22,894 bases of DNA from positions 1 to 22,894 of the forward strand of contig CAYLNH010000102.1 of NCBI GenBank assembly GCA_964384625.1, in the 5' to 3' direction. Position 1 is the stretch's first letter; every line of letters starts with the position of its first letter. The notes beneath the pieces are model-generated. The model ran no database searches, was not told the DNA's origin, and saw only the letters and a program-made list of their open reading frames with translations. This DNA comes from CAYLNH01 sp964384625. GTDB taxonomy: Bacteria; Verrucomicrobiota; Lentisphaeria; JABSQK01. A program made the position numbers and the translations under genes. This document shows, one piece after another, positions 15,983 through 22,894 of this stretch.

Positions 15983-17158
15983 TCAGACGTCATGCCGTTG
16001 TTCGCGGACATTGGCGACGGCATAACCGACAAGCGGGATAAGCACGAGGAACAACGCCGCGGTCAGCAGGAAGATGCTCCGGATCCCCATGATTGTTGCC
16101 AGATAGGCACTGCCCAGCGACGCGGCAACCCAGCCCACAGACTTCGCCGTCACCGAGAATCCAAGGATACTCCCTCTTCGTGCCGCCGACGTCGATCGGG
16201 TCAACCAGACCTGGAAGGCAGGATCCAGGCCGCCGATGCAGAAGACCATGCAGGAGCGGATGATCACCAGCGACTGGAAGTCGTTGGTGAAGAACTGACC
16301 GGCGGCAAACGCACAACCGCCGAAGGCCGAAATTTTCGCAATCAATGAGGGACTGAACCGGTCGGTCAACCAGCCCATGCTGATGCTCGAGATGGTCAAC
16401 GCCACACAGCAGATGGCGGTCATCTGTCCCATCATCGTGGCCGAGCCTTCGAGACGATTGTCGTTCAGTTCCTGGACAAACAGGGGGATAATCGTGCCGT
16501 CGAACCGCCGTGCGGTCGCCGTGAACAAAATCAGGATCAGCACCGGCAACGAGCCATCCAGCCGCGGCCGCCGCATCCGCCGTCTATCGGCCAGGTCTCT
16601 TTCGGGCTTCTCGAACTTCTCCCGCACGGTCAGCAGGATCAGCGTACCGGACGTCAGCATCAGCAGACTGGCAATCCGAATGGTGTTGGCGTACCCCAGC
16701 ACATCCGCCAGATACCCGCCCAAGCCGCTGCCGGACATCCAGCCGATGAACACCGCCGCCTGCAGACTGCCCAGAGCCAGGCCGTGCCGTTCTTTCGGCG
16801 TACTGACGGCAATCAGCGTCATCGCCGCCGTCATGGTTCCGGTAAAAACCCCCTGCATGACACGCAGCGCAATCAGCTGTTCCACCGACGACACGCACCC
16901 CATGAGGAACAGGATGACTGCCGCCGCGAAATTGGCCCTGAGCATCATGATGCGCCGGCCGAAGCGATCCGCCAGTGCTCCCCAGATCGGGCCCATGACC
17001 GAGAAGGCCAACGGTCCGGCAGCGTGATAGGCGCCGGTCCACAGCTTCACTTTGTCGGGATCGCTCACCCCCAGCGACTGGATATAGTAGGCCGCGAAAC
17101 TCATCGCGAACGCGAAGCCCATCATCGACAGCAGCTGCGAGATCCAGGTGAACACCAA
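15983..17158 (-). CDS. Major facilitator superfamily transporter
   Basis: 391 residues with 11-12 hydrophobic helices. The loop after the second helix contains G-A-L-A-D-R-F-G-R-R, the MFS motif A, and a similar G-W-L-T-D-R-F-S repeat opens the second half. It resembles drug/metabolite efflux permeases; the substrate is unknown. The start is doubtful. A TTG at 17158 (GGA about 9 nt upstream) is the best available, yet the open frame upstream reads C-W-K-R-N-L, a typical MFS N-terminus, with no ATG before a stop near 17210. The gene may have lost its original start. It converges on the methyltransferase, with 146 nt between their stops, and could export the cluster's product. The intervening segment holds a short GCGGC/GCCGC hairpin without a T-run. 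Confidence 0.85.
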   Translation of the reverse strand: MVFTWISQLLSMMGFAFAMSFAAYYIQSLGVSDPDKVKLWTGAYHAAGPLAFSVMGPIWGALADRFGRRIMMLRANFAAAVILFLMGCVSSVEQLIALRVMQGVFTGTMTAAMTLIAVSTPKERHGLALGSLQAAVFIGWMSGSGLGGYLADVLGYANTIRIASLLMLTSGTLILLTVREKFEKPERDLADRRRMRRPRLDGSLPVLILILFTATARRFDGTIIPLFVQELNDNRLEGSATMMGQMTAICCVALTISSISMGWLTDRFSPSLIAKISAFGGCAFAAGQFFTNDFQSLVIIRSCMVFCIGGLDPAFQVWLTRSTSAARRGSILGFSVTAKSVGWVAASLGSAYLATIMGIRSIFLLTAALFLVLIPLVGYAVANVREQRHDV

Positions 17159-17309
17159 GTTGCGTTTCCAGCAGATGGGCTTGGGGTGTAGGGTATCGGG
17201 GATCTCCTACCATGCGCACCACGCGCCCGGTTTCAACGTTTTTGACGAGCTCTGCGAGAAGCTGGAGGGCCACGGAAATCTCTTGGTCAGCACTTCGGCG
17301 GGGCGGTAA
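17159..17309 (+). pseudogene. Possible 3' remnant of an unidentified + strand gene
   Basis: A + strand frame ending with TAA at 17307-17309 encodes about 50 residues that read like real protein, including Y-H-A-H-H-A-P-G-F-N-V-F-D-E-L and L-L-V-S-T-S-A-G-R at the end. It has no usable start here and runs back into the antisense of the MFS gene. I do not recognise the family. A strong hairpin begins 10 nt after the stop, as expected at the end of a former gene. Confidence 0.3.
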
Positions 17310-17318
17310 CACGAGCAG

Positions 17319-17345
17319 CCCCGGGTGACGGAAAGAAACCCGGGG
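17319..17345. other. Strong hairpin without T-run
   Basis: CCCCGGGT (17319-17326) pairs perfectly with ACCCGGGG (17338-17345) across an 11-nt loop. It sits just after the stop of the possible remnant gene and upstream of the lipoprotein gene. It could be a transcript-end stem, but there is no uridine tract. Confidence 0.45.
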
Positions 17346-17463
17346 AACGTGAACGCGGGAGTCGTATTGTTCGCTGCCGACGACCACGGTCTCTCTTTCC
17401 GGCAGCGAAGATCAGCCGTCCCATTCCGGGCAATGATCGCCGGAAGGAATTGAGGAACATCGT

Positions 17464-17491
17464 TTGCTCGAACTGGTCAAACAGATAGGTT
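17464..17491 (+). promoter_or_regulatory. Candidate promoter of the CBM32-like lipoprotein
   Basis: TTGCTC (17464-17469) and TAGGTT (17486-17491) are separated by 16 bp. The start would lie near 17498, giving a leader of about 30 nt to the ATG at 17528. The boxes are weak matches. The rest of 17346-17463 shows nothing further. Confidence 0.3.
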
Positions 17492-17527
17492 AGGACAGGT
17501 ATTCGTTATTTGGTTGGAGAACTCACT

Positions 17528-18199
17528 ATGCTGCGAAACATTCTGCTCACGCTCGGTACAGCCGCGCTGATGGCCGGTTGTGCAAGGACCTCCTACACGT
17601 CGATGGACGCGACTGCGACGGCGCCGCCGAAGGCCGCGTCGACGAAAAAGCCGGCGAAGACAATGCCGGCGAAGACACCGGCGGCCAAGAAGCCGGGCCG
17701 CAAACCGAAACGAAACCCGGACAAGAAGGCGGCGGCCAAACCAGCGCCAAAACCGGCTCGCAAACCGATGCCGGCGCTGCCGGAAGCCGCCGGACTGACA
17801 AACCTCGCTGTCGACGCCAAGCTTGCCGCTTCCAGCACCCAGCAGAAATGGGAAGGCGAAGGCCCGTTGACCGCCGTTGTCGACCGCAATCCGAACACGC
17901 GCTGGTCCACTGCGTACAAGGACAAACAGATGCTGACGTTCGATCTTGGCGAGGTCCGGACCGTGTCGATCCTGCGACTGGACTGGGAAGCGGCGGCCGC
18001 CAAGCACTATGTCGTCAGCGTCTCGACCGACGGCAAAGCCTGGAAACTGGCAGCCGAACAGAAGGACGGTGCGGCGAAAGACCGTATCGACGTGATCAAA
18101 CTCGACGACGTGAAGACCCGTTTCGTCCGGTTGGATCTCGAGAAACGCGCCACGGAATACGGCTTTTCGCTGTACGAAGTCGAGATCTGGGGCAAGTAG
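17528..18199 (+). CDS. Lipoprotein with basic linker and F5/8 type C (CBM32-like) domain
   Basis: 223 residues, ATG at 17528 with GGAG 9 nt upstream. A signal peptide ends in the lipobox L-M-A-G-C18, so it should be acylated and membrane-anchored. Residues about 30-85 are a low-complexity linker rich in Lys, Pro and Ala with strong positive charge, which could contact anionic wall or membrane polymers. The C-terminal half (about 95-223) is a discoidin/F5-8 C-like jelly roll. Its features are N-L-A-V near the start, A-A-S-S-T, V-V-D-R-N-P-N-T-R-W-S-T, L-T-F-D-L-G-E, S-T-D-G-K-A-W and a final Y-E-V-E-I-W-G. Such domains usually bind sugars. It converges tail-to-tail with the pseudopilin gene, with 7 nt between stops, and appears to be a single-gene unit. 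Confidence 0.85.
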   Translation: MLRNILLTLGTAALMAGCARTSYTSMDATATAPPKAASTKKPAKTMPAKTPAAKKPGRKPKRNPDKKAAAKPAPKPARKPMPALPEAAGLTNLAVDAKLAASSTQQKWEGEGPLTAVVDRNPNTRWSTAYKDKQMLTFDLGEVRTVSILRLDWEAAAAKHYVVSVSTDGKAWKLAAEQKDGAAKDRIDVIKLDDVKTRFVRLDLEKRATEYGFSLYEVEIWGK

Positions 18200-18206
18200 C
18201 CGGCTG

Positions 18207-18932
18207 CTACCAGAGGTCTTCGGGCAGCAAACCCCAGACCTGCCGCGAAGTCTCGTAATAGACGTTGTACTTCCCCAGCGCCTGCTCGTCAACCCAGGAG
18301 GTGCTGCCGTCCTGGAAGGCGAAGTTGCCGCCCTGCGCCCCGATGGTTCGCGGATTGGTGGAGTAGTTCACCCGCGCGAAACCGCGTGCCGTGTGCGGCG
18401 CCCAGGAGTGCGCCCACGTACTCGACCAGCGGTTGGGATCACCGAACAACGGCACATCCGTCGACTCATTTCTGCGATTGGGATAGGCGTACCCCGGGAA
18501 GTTGCTGTTGATCGACTCCTTGTCGCCGAAGTAGAAAAACCCGATGGTGACATATGGTTTTCCGAAGGCGTCAGTGCTGTCTCGCGGCAGAACGTGTTCG
18601 AGGTTCGGGCACGCCCACATCTCCTCCTCATTGCCCAGGTACTCGCCGTTCATCAGGTCGAACATCACATGGTTCATCGACGAACACGCTGCGGTGTTCA
18701 GGTTGGAATCGAATTTGTGCCCTCGCGGCCAGTACCGGTCGTAGTCATCCGAATACATCAGGGCGCCCATGGTCTGCTGGCGCAATCGCGACATACACAC
18801 CACGCGCCTGGCCATTTCCTTGGCGCGCCCGAGCACCGGCAGCAGCAATGCCAGCAGAATCATCAGAATGGCAATAACCACCAACAGTTCGACCAACGTA
18901 AAACGTTTTCGCCAGACATCGGTCCGCGACAT
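18207..18932 (-). CDS. Pseudopilin-like protein (DUF1559-type, N-terminal methylation motif)
   Basis: 241 residues. The second of two close ATGs (18932) was chosen because GGAGGAG abuts the first ATG (18938) but is correctly spaced for 18932. A basic leader (ending R-K-R) precedes F11-T-L-V-E15-L-L-V-V-I-A, the prepilin methylation motif with Glu at +5, and a hydrophobic helix to about residue 35. Next come R-L-R-Q-Q-T and Y-S-D-D-Y-D-R-Y-W-P, common in PVC pseudopilins. The tail has N-F-A-F-Q-D-G-S, resembling the H-X9-DG motif. Arg, not Gly, precedes the cleavage site, as I recall for many Lentisphaerae members. These proteins are often present in very many copies per genome and probably assemble in or through the envelope by a type II/IV pilin-like route. 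The individual function is unknown. Confidence 0.9.
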   Translation of the reverse strand: MSRTDVWRKRFTLVELLVVIAILMILLALLLPVLGRAKEMARRVVCMSRLRQQTMGALMYSDDYDRYWPRGHKFDSNLNTAACSSMNHVMFDLMNGEYLGNEEEMWACPNLEHVLPRDSTDAFGKPYVTIGFFYFGDKESINSNFPGYAYPNRRNESTDVPLFGDPNRWSSTWAHSWAPHTARGFARVNYSTNPRTIGAQGGNFAFQDGSTSWVDEQALGKYNVYYETSRQVWGLLPEDLW

Positions 18933-18977
18933 TCGCATCTCCTCCGTGACAGTTCCAGAACTACGACCCATGCCGGG

Positions 18978-19006
18978 AGTATAGGCGTCCGGCCGGCCGG
19001 ATGCAA
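18978..19006 (-). promoter_or_regulatory. Sigma70-type promoter of the pseudopilin gene
   Basis: On the minus strand TTGCAT (19001-19006) and TATACT (18978-18983) are separated by 17 bp, close to consensus. The start near 18971 gives a leader of about 39 nt before the ATG at 18932. The spacer is the palindromic CCGGCCGGCCGG run. Confidence 0.6.
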
Positions 19007-19125
19007 GGGAATCCCCGCTCCACGGGTGATGTGTCAGTGACAGGGGGCAGCGCCTGCCGGCGACAAAAGGGCAGCACGCGGGAGCCACACCCAGTGACTA
19101 ACGCATTCCCCGCCCCGGCCGGACG

Positions 19126-21246
19126 TCATTTCTCCGTCATCTCGTAGATGCCGGCCCAGCCGTCGACGGGCGGGTCCTGCTGGTACTTGCGGCAGAGGCG
19201 GCAATAGGCCATGGACGGCGGATCGTCGGCGGCCATGGCACTGAAGAGCTCGAGCGCCCCGTCGAAGTCCCCCTGGTAGTAACGCCGGAGGGCTTCATCG
19301 AAATTCACCATGCAGACATTGTTGTCGTAGTCTTCCTTGAACATGGGTTCGAACACGACAACCGGCTCCTGTCGGCCGACAACGCGGACGCGGCCGAGTT
19401 CGCGGCACTTGAACTCGCCGGTCAACCGCTCTTTTGTCGCCTGGGAGATCATGAAGTACGTGCCGAACTGTTTGTTCACGCCTTCGAGCCGGGAAGCGAG
19501 GTTGCCGGCGTCGCCGAGAAAGGTGTAGTTGAAGCGCTGCTGCGATCCCATATTGCCGATGGTGACGTCGCCGGTGTGGATGCCGATCCGGGCATACACG
19601 TCGCGCCCGGTGATGGTCCTGAACCGGGGCCGCAGTTCCGCCAGCCGCTTGCCGCAGCGCAGTCCGGCCCGGACTGCGTGGACCACATGGTCGGGGTCAT
19701 CAAGGGGTGCGTTCCAGAAGGCGATAATCGCGTCGCCCTCGTACTTGTCGATGGTCCCGCGTTCCTGATAGATGATGTCGGTCATCTCCGTCAGATACTC
19801 GTTGAGCAGATCCGTCAGAGCCGCGGGGGTAAGTTGTTCGGAAATACTGGTAAACCCCTGGATATCCGAGAAAAAGATGGACAGCTCCCGGGTTTCGCCG
19901 CCCAGCGTCAGGCTGTCCGGATCACGGATCAACCGCTCGATGACTTCGGCCGAGAGATACTGGCTGAATGCCGATTTGATGTAGCGTTTCTGTCGCCCTT
20001 CCACGGCGTAGCTCACGACTACTGCGCCGGCGATCGACAGGAAGACGCCGACCTCCTGGACGACGACCGGCAGCCAGACGTTCTGCTGGTAGGCGATACA
20101 GCCGAACACCACCGGCAGCGGCAGGGAAACCGCGGCCAGCGCCAGAATCTGCCAGCCCTTCTGACTGAACCGGCCGGCGATCCCGGCGGCCAGGGCGAGG
20201 ACCAGCGTCAGCAGGACCACACCGGTTCCGGACGCATTCCGAATCAGGTCGCCGGACAACAGGTTGTCCAGGAACGTCGCGTGTGTTTCATGGCCGACCA
20301 ACTGGCCGACGGGTGTCCGCCAAAGATCCGCATTGGCATCCCCGGAATAGCCGACGATCACGTACTTGTCTTTCAACGCCGCGGGCTCGAGCTGCGGTGT
20401 TTTGCCCTCCATGAGCTGCAATTGCGAGTTGATGATCAGCTGGGCCGGATAGGACTTGTGGGTATGCGTCGGCCCGCGGAAGCGCAGCGTCGCCCGGCCC
20501 TGTCGGTCCAGCGGCACGACCCGGTCGCCGACGACCAGGTTTCCCCCGACGAAGGACACTGCCGCTTCGGGATTGGCCGTCAGAAAGGTTGCCAGCCCGA
20601 GGGACGGGACAAATTTGTCGCCGAAGAGCACAAAGGGCACATCGCGGAAGATCATGGGGTTGCGCACCGGAGCATCGCGAACATGGCCGATTGCCGTGGC
20701 ATTGTCGGCGACCGCAGGGATCGGCGGGGTTGCGGTTTCCATGCCGACCGCCCGCAAGACGGAGCCGTCAAGGTACTCCTCCAGACCGGCGACAGCCGGC
20801 ATTTTGGCCCGGACCGCGGCCGGCAACTCCCGGCTGCGGCCCGCGCCCGGACTGACCTGCATCGCGGCGACGAACCGGCCGCCGGCTTTGATCGCCGCGC
20901 CGAACTCGGCGTCGCCGCCGAGCGCATGGGGCGTTGGGAAGAGAAGATCGTAGGCGACGACCCGGGCGCCGCCCCGCCGGCAGAATTCGACCATGAGCGC
21001 ATGCAGGTCCCGGGGCCAGGGCCAACTGTACATTTCGTTCTTGCCGACCGCCCACTGAATCGACTGTTCATCGATCTCGATCAGGACGATGTCGTCCGTT
21101 GCCGCACCGGGCGCGGCGAAGTGCTCTACTCGAGGGATCCACGTCCAGGACTCCGGACGGTTCAGGACGCCGCCGAAGTGGAGCGCCAAGGCAATCGCCG
21201 CCGCGGCAGAACCGATAAGAATGCCGTGCAGAAGTTTTATCATCAT
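19126..21246 (-). CDS. CHASE2-domain adenylate/guanylate cyclase
   Basis: 706 residues from the first of two tandem ATGs (21246; 21243 equally possible). The order is an N-terminal membrane helix (about 4-27), an extracytoplasmic CHASE2 sensor (about 30-335, with I-V-L-I-E-I-D-E-Q-S-I and Y-D-L-L-F-P) and three membrane helices (about 342-361, 366-387 and 388-412). A class III cyclase catalytic domain (about 450-640) follows. The metal Asps are in I-F-F-S-D-I-Q-G-F (about 460) and K-Y-E-G-D-A-I-I-A-F-W (about 503). F-L-G-D-A-G-N-L-A-S-R-L-E (about 580) supplies the base-side Asp and the transition-state Asn/Arg. An approximately 80-residue tail follows. By analogy it makes cAMP in response to an envelope signal. 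It lies 34 nt downstream of the M48 gene in the same operon. Confidence 0.93.
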   Translation of the reverse strand: MMIKLLHGILIGSAAAAIALALHFGGVLNRPESWTWIPRVEHFAAPGAATDDIVLIEIDEQSIQWAVGKNEMYSWPWPRDLHALMVEFCRRGGARVVAYDLLFPTPHALGGDAEFGAAIKAGGRFVAAMQVSPGAGRSRELPAAVRAKMPAVAGLEEYLDGSVLRAVGMETATPPIPAVADNATAIGHVRDAPVRNPMIFRDVPFVLFGDKFVPSLGLATFLTANPEAAVSFVGGNLVVGDRVVPLDRQGRATLRFRGPTHTHKSYPAQLIINSQLQLMEGKTPQLEPAALKDKYVIVGYSGDANADLWRTPVGQLVGHETHATFLDNLLSGDLIRNASGTGVVLLTLVLALAAGIAGRFSQKGWQILALAAVSLPLPVVFGCIAYQQNVWLPVVVQEVGVFLSIAGAVVVSYAVEGRQKRYIKSAFSQYLSAEVIERLIRDPDSLTLGGETRELSIFFSDIQGFTSISEQLTPAALTDLLNEYLTEMTDIIYQERGTIDKYEGDAIIAFWNAPLDDPDHVVHAVRAGLRCGKRLAELRPRFRTITGRDVYARIGIHTGDVTIGNMGSQQRFNYTFLGDAGNLASRLEGVNKQFGTYFMISQATKERLTGEFKCRELGRVRVVGRQEPVVVFEPMFKEDYDNNVCMVNFDEALRRYYQGDFDGALELFSAMAADDPPSMAYCRLCRKYQQDPPVDGWAGIYEMTEK

Positions 21247-21280
21247 CGCGACAGCGGCATATGGCCGGCCGGGTCCCGGG

Positions 21281-22183
21281 TCAGATGCCTTTCATGGCGG
21301 CAGCAAAGCGGGTTTGCCGCGCCGGGGGCGATTTGACCGGACCGAAGCCGGCCAGCGCCTTCTCGATCTTTCCGACGCGGTTCGATGGTTTGGGGTGGGT
21401 CTTGCCGAATCCGCCGCTGTCCTTCTTGTGGGTTTTCTCGCCAAGCACGACCAGGAGGTTTTTCAGACCGGTCGGGTTGTAGCCCAGGCGTTTCAGGATA
21501 ACCACCGCGACTTCGTCGGCATCATATTCCATGCCGCGGTCATAGCCGTTGAGCAGTTTATCGGTCATGTCGGCAACGGAATCCTCGAGGTGTTCGGCCA
21601 GGCTTGCCGCTTCCGCATCGGAGTACGTCCTGGCGGCTTCCGTACCCATAATTGCCAGGGCTTTGGTGAACCGTCCTTTCTTGACGGACTTCATGCCGTG
21701 ATCGAGTTGGACATGGCCGATCTCGTGTGCCAGGACGGCGGCCAGATCGGCCTCGGTTTTGCAGCAGCGCAGCAACCCTCGGGTCACGAAGATCAGGCCG
21801 CCGGGGGCGGCAAAGCCGTTGACCTCCTCTGTGTCCAGGATCAGGAAGCGGTAACCGGCATAGGTCTCCGGATGATCCGATACCGCAGCCAGGGTCTGGC
21901 CCAGCACGTTGACGTAGCGCGTCGCGGCGGGGTTGGCATAGACCTTGTACTGCCCGAGGACCTGGACGCCGACTGTGCGGCCGATGTAGTGCTTCTGTTT
22001 TGGAGTGAACTGCTCGAACGCCTTCGAACTGCTCTTGATCACCCGGCCGGCCGAATCCGCATGCTCATAGCCTGCGGCACTGGCGGCTGCCACGCCGAGA
22101 TCGGTCACCACGTCGAATGTCTTGCAGCCGGTGCCCAGAACAATTGCCAGTCCGGCCAGGGCGATGATGAGATGCGTCCTCAT
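21281..22183 (-). CDS. M48-family metalloprotease lipoprotein
   Basis: 300 residues. The ATG at 22183 follows a strong GGGAGGTGA and overlaps the upstream stop as ATGA, so translation is coupled. The signal peptide ends V-L-G-T-G-C20, a lipobox. The zinc site is H153-E-I-G-H157, with the third ligand probably E219 in G-M-E-Y-D-A-D, the usual M48C (BepA/LoiP-like) layout. G-G-L-I-F-V-T-R-G-L-L at 128-138 precedes it, as in the family. There is no C-terminal TPR; a Ser/Lys/Pro-rich tail ends the protein. Members act in periplasmic quality control of outer-membrane proteins. Its coupling to an SH3b protein and a CHASE2 cyclase suggests an envelope-stress module, which is inference. Confidence 0.92.
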   Translation of the reverse strand: MRTHLIIALAGLAIVLGTGCKTFDVVTDLGVAAASAAGYEHADSAGRVIKSSSKAFEQFTPKQKHYIGRTVGVQVLGQYKVYANPAATRYVNVLGQTLAAVSDHPETYAGYRFLILDTEEVNGFAAPGGLIFVTRGLLRCCKTEADLAAVLAHEIGHVQLDHGMKSVKKGRFTKALAIMGTEAARTYSDAEAASLAEHLEDSVADMTDKLLNGYDRGMEYDADEVAVVILKRLGYNPTGLKNLLVVLGEKTHKKDSGGFGKTHPKPSNRVGKIEKALAGFGPVKSPPARQTRFAAAMKGI

Positions 22184-22671
22184 TGCTCACCTCCCAGCTT
22201 GCCCTGCTTGACGAATTCGCGCTTATCCTTGTCCGACACTTTGAATAGGGGGTCCTTCTCGCATTTTTCGATCCACGAGAAGTCGGCATTCGGGTTCTTC
22301 TTTTTATAGGCGGCCTCGACCTGTTCGTCGAAACCGCGACCGGCACGGGCGGCCTCGGCCGCCGAGGTATCTTCCGCGACCTTGTCGTCGGAAGTGAACA
22401 ACCGGCCCCACCGTCCCTGCACAGACTTTTTGAACATCCAGCCTTCCACCTTGGCCCCGGGCACTGAGACTCTGACCCAACTGCCCTTTTCTTCGTGGAC
22501 GAGAACGGTGTCGCCGTTCTTGACGGTGGCAACCGTTTCCGAGAACGCCAAGGTCGACTTGTGGATCTTGGCCCGTTGAACAATCACCTTCATCTTTTTC
22601 GGTCCGGCCATGGCCGAACCCGGACTCAGCAGCAATGTGCCGAGCAGAAAATACAGCAGGTAGTTCCTCAC
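22180..22671 (-). CDS. Secreted SH3b-domain protein
   Basis: 163 residues from a GTG at 22671. This start was chosen because AAGGGAG lies 7-8 nt upstream and because it begins directly with a signal peptide (V-R-N-Y-L-L-Y-F-L-L to S-A-M-A-G). The longer upstream frame encodes an Arg-rich sequence unlike protein. Residues about 28-90 form a bacterial SH3 domain, with A-K-I-H-K-S-T, V-K-N-G-D-T-V-L-V, G-S-W-V-R-V and E-G-W-M at the expected spacing. These domains often bind peptidoglycan or protein partners. The C-terminal half is charged and helical (about 105-160). It is the first gene of the operon, overlapping the M48 start by 4 nt. Confidence 0.85.
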   Translation of the reverse strand: MRNYLLYFLLGTLLLSPGSAMAGPKKMKVIVQRAKIHKSTLAFSETVATVKNGDTVLVHEEKGSWVRVSVPGAKVEGWMFKKSVQGRWGRLFTSDDKVAEDTSAAEAARAGRGFDEQVEAAYKKKNPNADFSWIEKCEKDPLFKVSDKDKREFVKQGKLGGEQ

Positions 22672-22740
22672 CGTCGATCTCCCTTTCTGCGTTAGACGTC
22701 TGCCATGGACCGCGACAGGTGCGGCCCTGCCGCGCAGGTT

Positions 22741-22768
22741 ACCGTATCCAACGCGACGCCGAATGCAA
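22741..22768 (-). promoter_or_regulatory. Candidate promoter of the SH3b-M48-cyclase operon
   Basis: On the minus strand TTGCAT (22763-22768) and TACGGT (22741-22746) are separated by 16 bp. The -35 context CCTTGCAT(T/C)CGGC is shared with the pseudopilin promoter at 18978-19006. The leader to the GTG would be about 65 nt. Nothing else is recognised between 22769 and the window end. Confidence 0.4.
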
Positions 22769-22894
22769 GGAACCCGACCGCAGCAGCGTAAGCCCTCGAT
22801 TACTGCCTTTCTTTGCCTCGAGTCCCGCCTCTCAAGAGTTTGGGAACCTGCGGTACTTGCGGATCTGTCACCGGTATGAAGTCCGCGCACCTCC

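Noticed and set aside
19576..21336. Long + strand open frame (586 codons) opposite the cyclase gene
   Set aside because: It is Asp/Gly/Arg/Gln-rich with no family signal, while the minus strand gives complete CHASE2 and cyclase domains.

Overview
The window is GC-rich (by eye), densely coding bacterial DNA. A run of exactly 100 N inside a repeat array marks a draft or metagenome scaffold join. The likely source is a Lentisphaerota- or otherwise PVC-type bacterium. The clues are two pseudopilin-like proteins whose N-terminal methylation motif follows a basic or aromatic residue instead of Gly, a LacI regulator beside a carbohydrate-domain gene, several secreted or lipid-anchored proteins and a CHASE2 cyclase. 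The phylum is inferred from memory of family habits, not from a marker gene.

Layout. Positions 1-100 hold the intrinsic terminator of a + strand gene lying outside the window. From 227 to 2932 a minus-strand operon encodes a LacI-type regulator, a secreted galactose-mutarotase-like protein and a small pseudopilin-like protein. It diverges from a + strand operon (3150-8058) encoding a 1191-residue TolA/TonB-like protein, an ExbB/TolQ protein and an ExbD/TolR protein. The shared promoter region carries two identical 16-bp repeats, each holding a near-palindrome with a central CG, exactly 120 bp apart. These are probably LacI-family operators. The large protein has a TonB/TolA-style SxxxH membrane anchor, about 600 residues of helical coiled coil, a Gly/Ser linker, a CBM9-like carbohydrate-binding domain and a final beta domain. 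It looks like a proton-motive-force-driven, sugar-regulated envelope machine that I do not recognise from any described system.

From 8687 to about 15836 lies an Ebo-like metabolite-traffic cluster: a VTT-domain membrane protein, EboC (UbiA prenyltransferase), an EboF-like phosphodiesterase, EboD (dehydroquinate-synthase-like cyclase), EboE (TIM barrel) and an O-methyltransferase. An MFS transporter lies convergent to it. EboA and EboB are not in the window. Two GC-rich intergenic repeat arrays (8131-8550 and 10448-10704) flank the VTT-eboC pair and share a 15-nt hairpin core.

From 17159 to 22894 come a possible gene remnant with a hairpin, a lipoprotein with an F5/8 type C (CBM32-like) domain, a second pseudopilin, and a minus-strand operon of an SH3b protein, an M48 lipoprotein metalloprotease and a CHASE2 adenylate/guanylate cyclase. 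No rRNA, tRNA, CRISPR array or insertion sequence was recognised.
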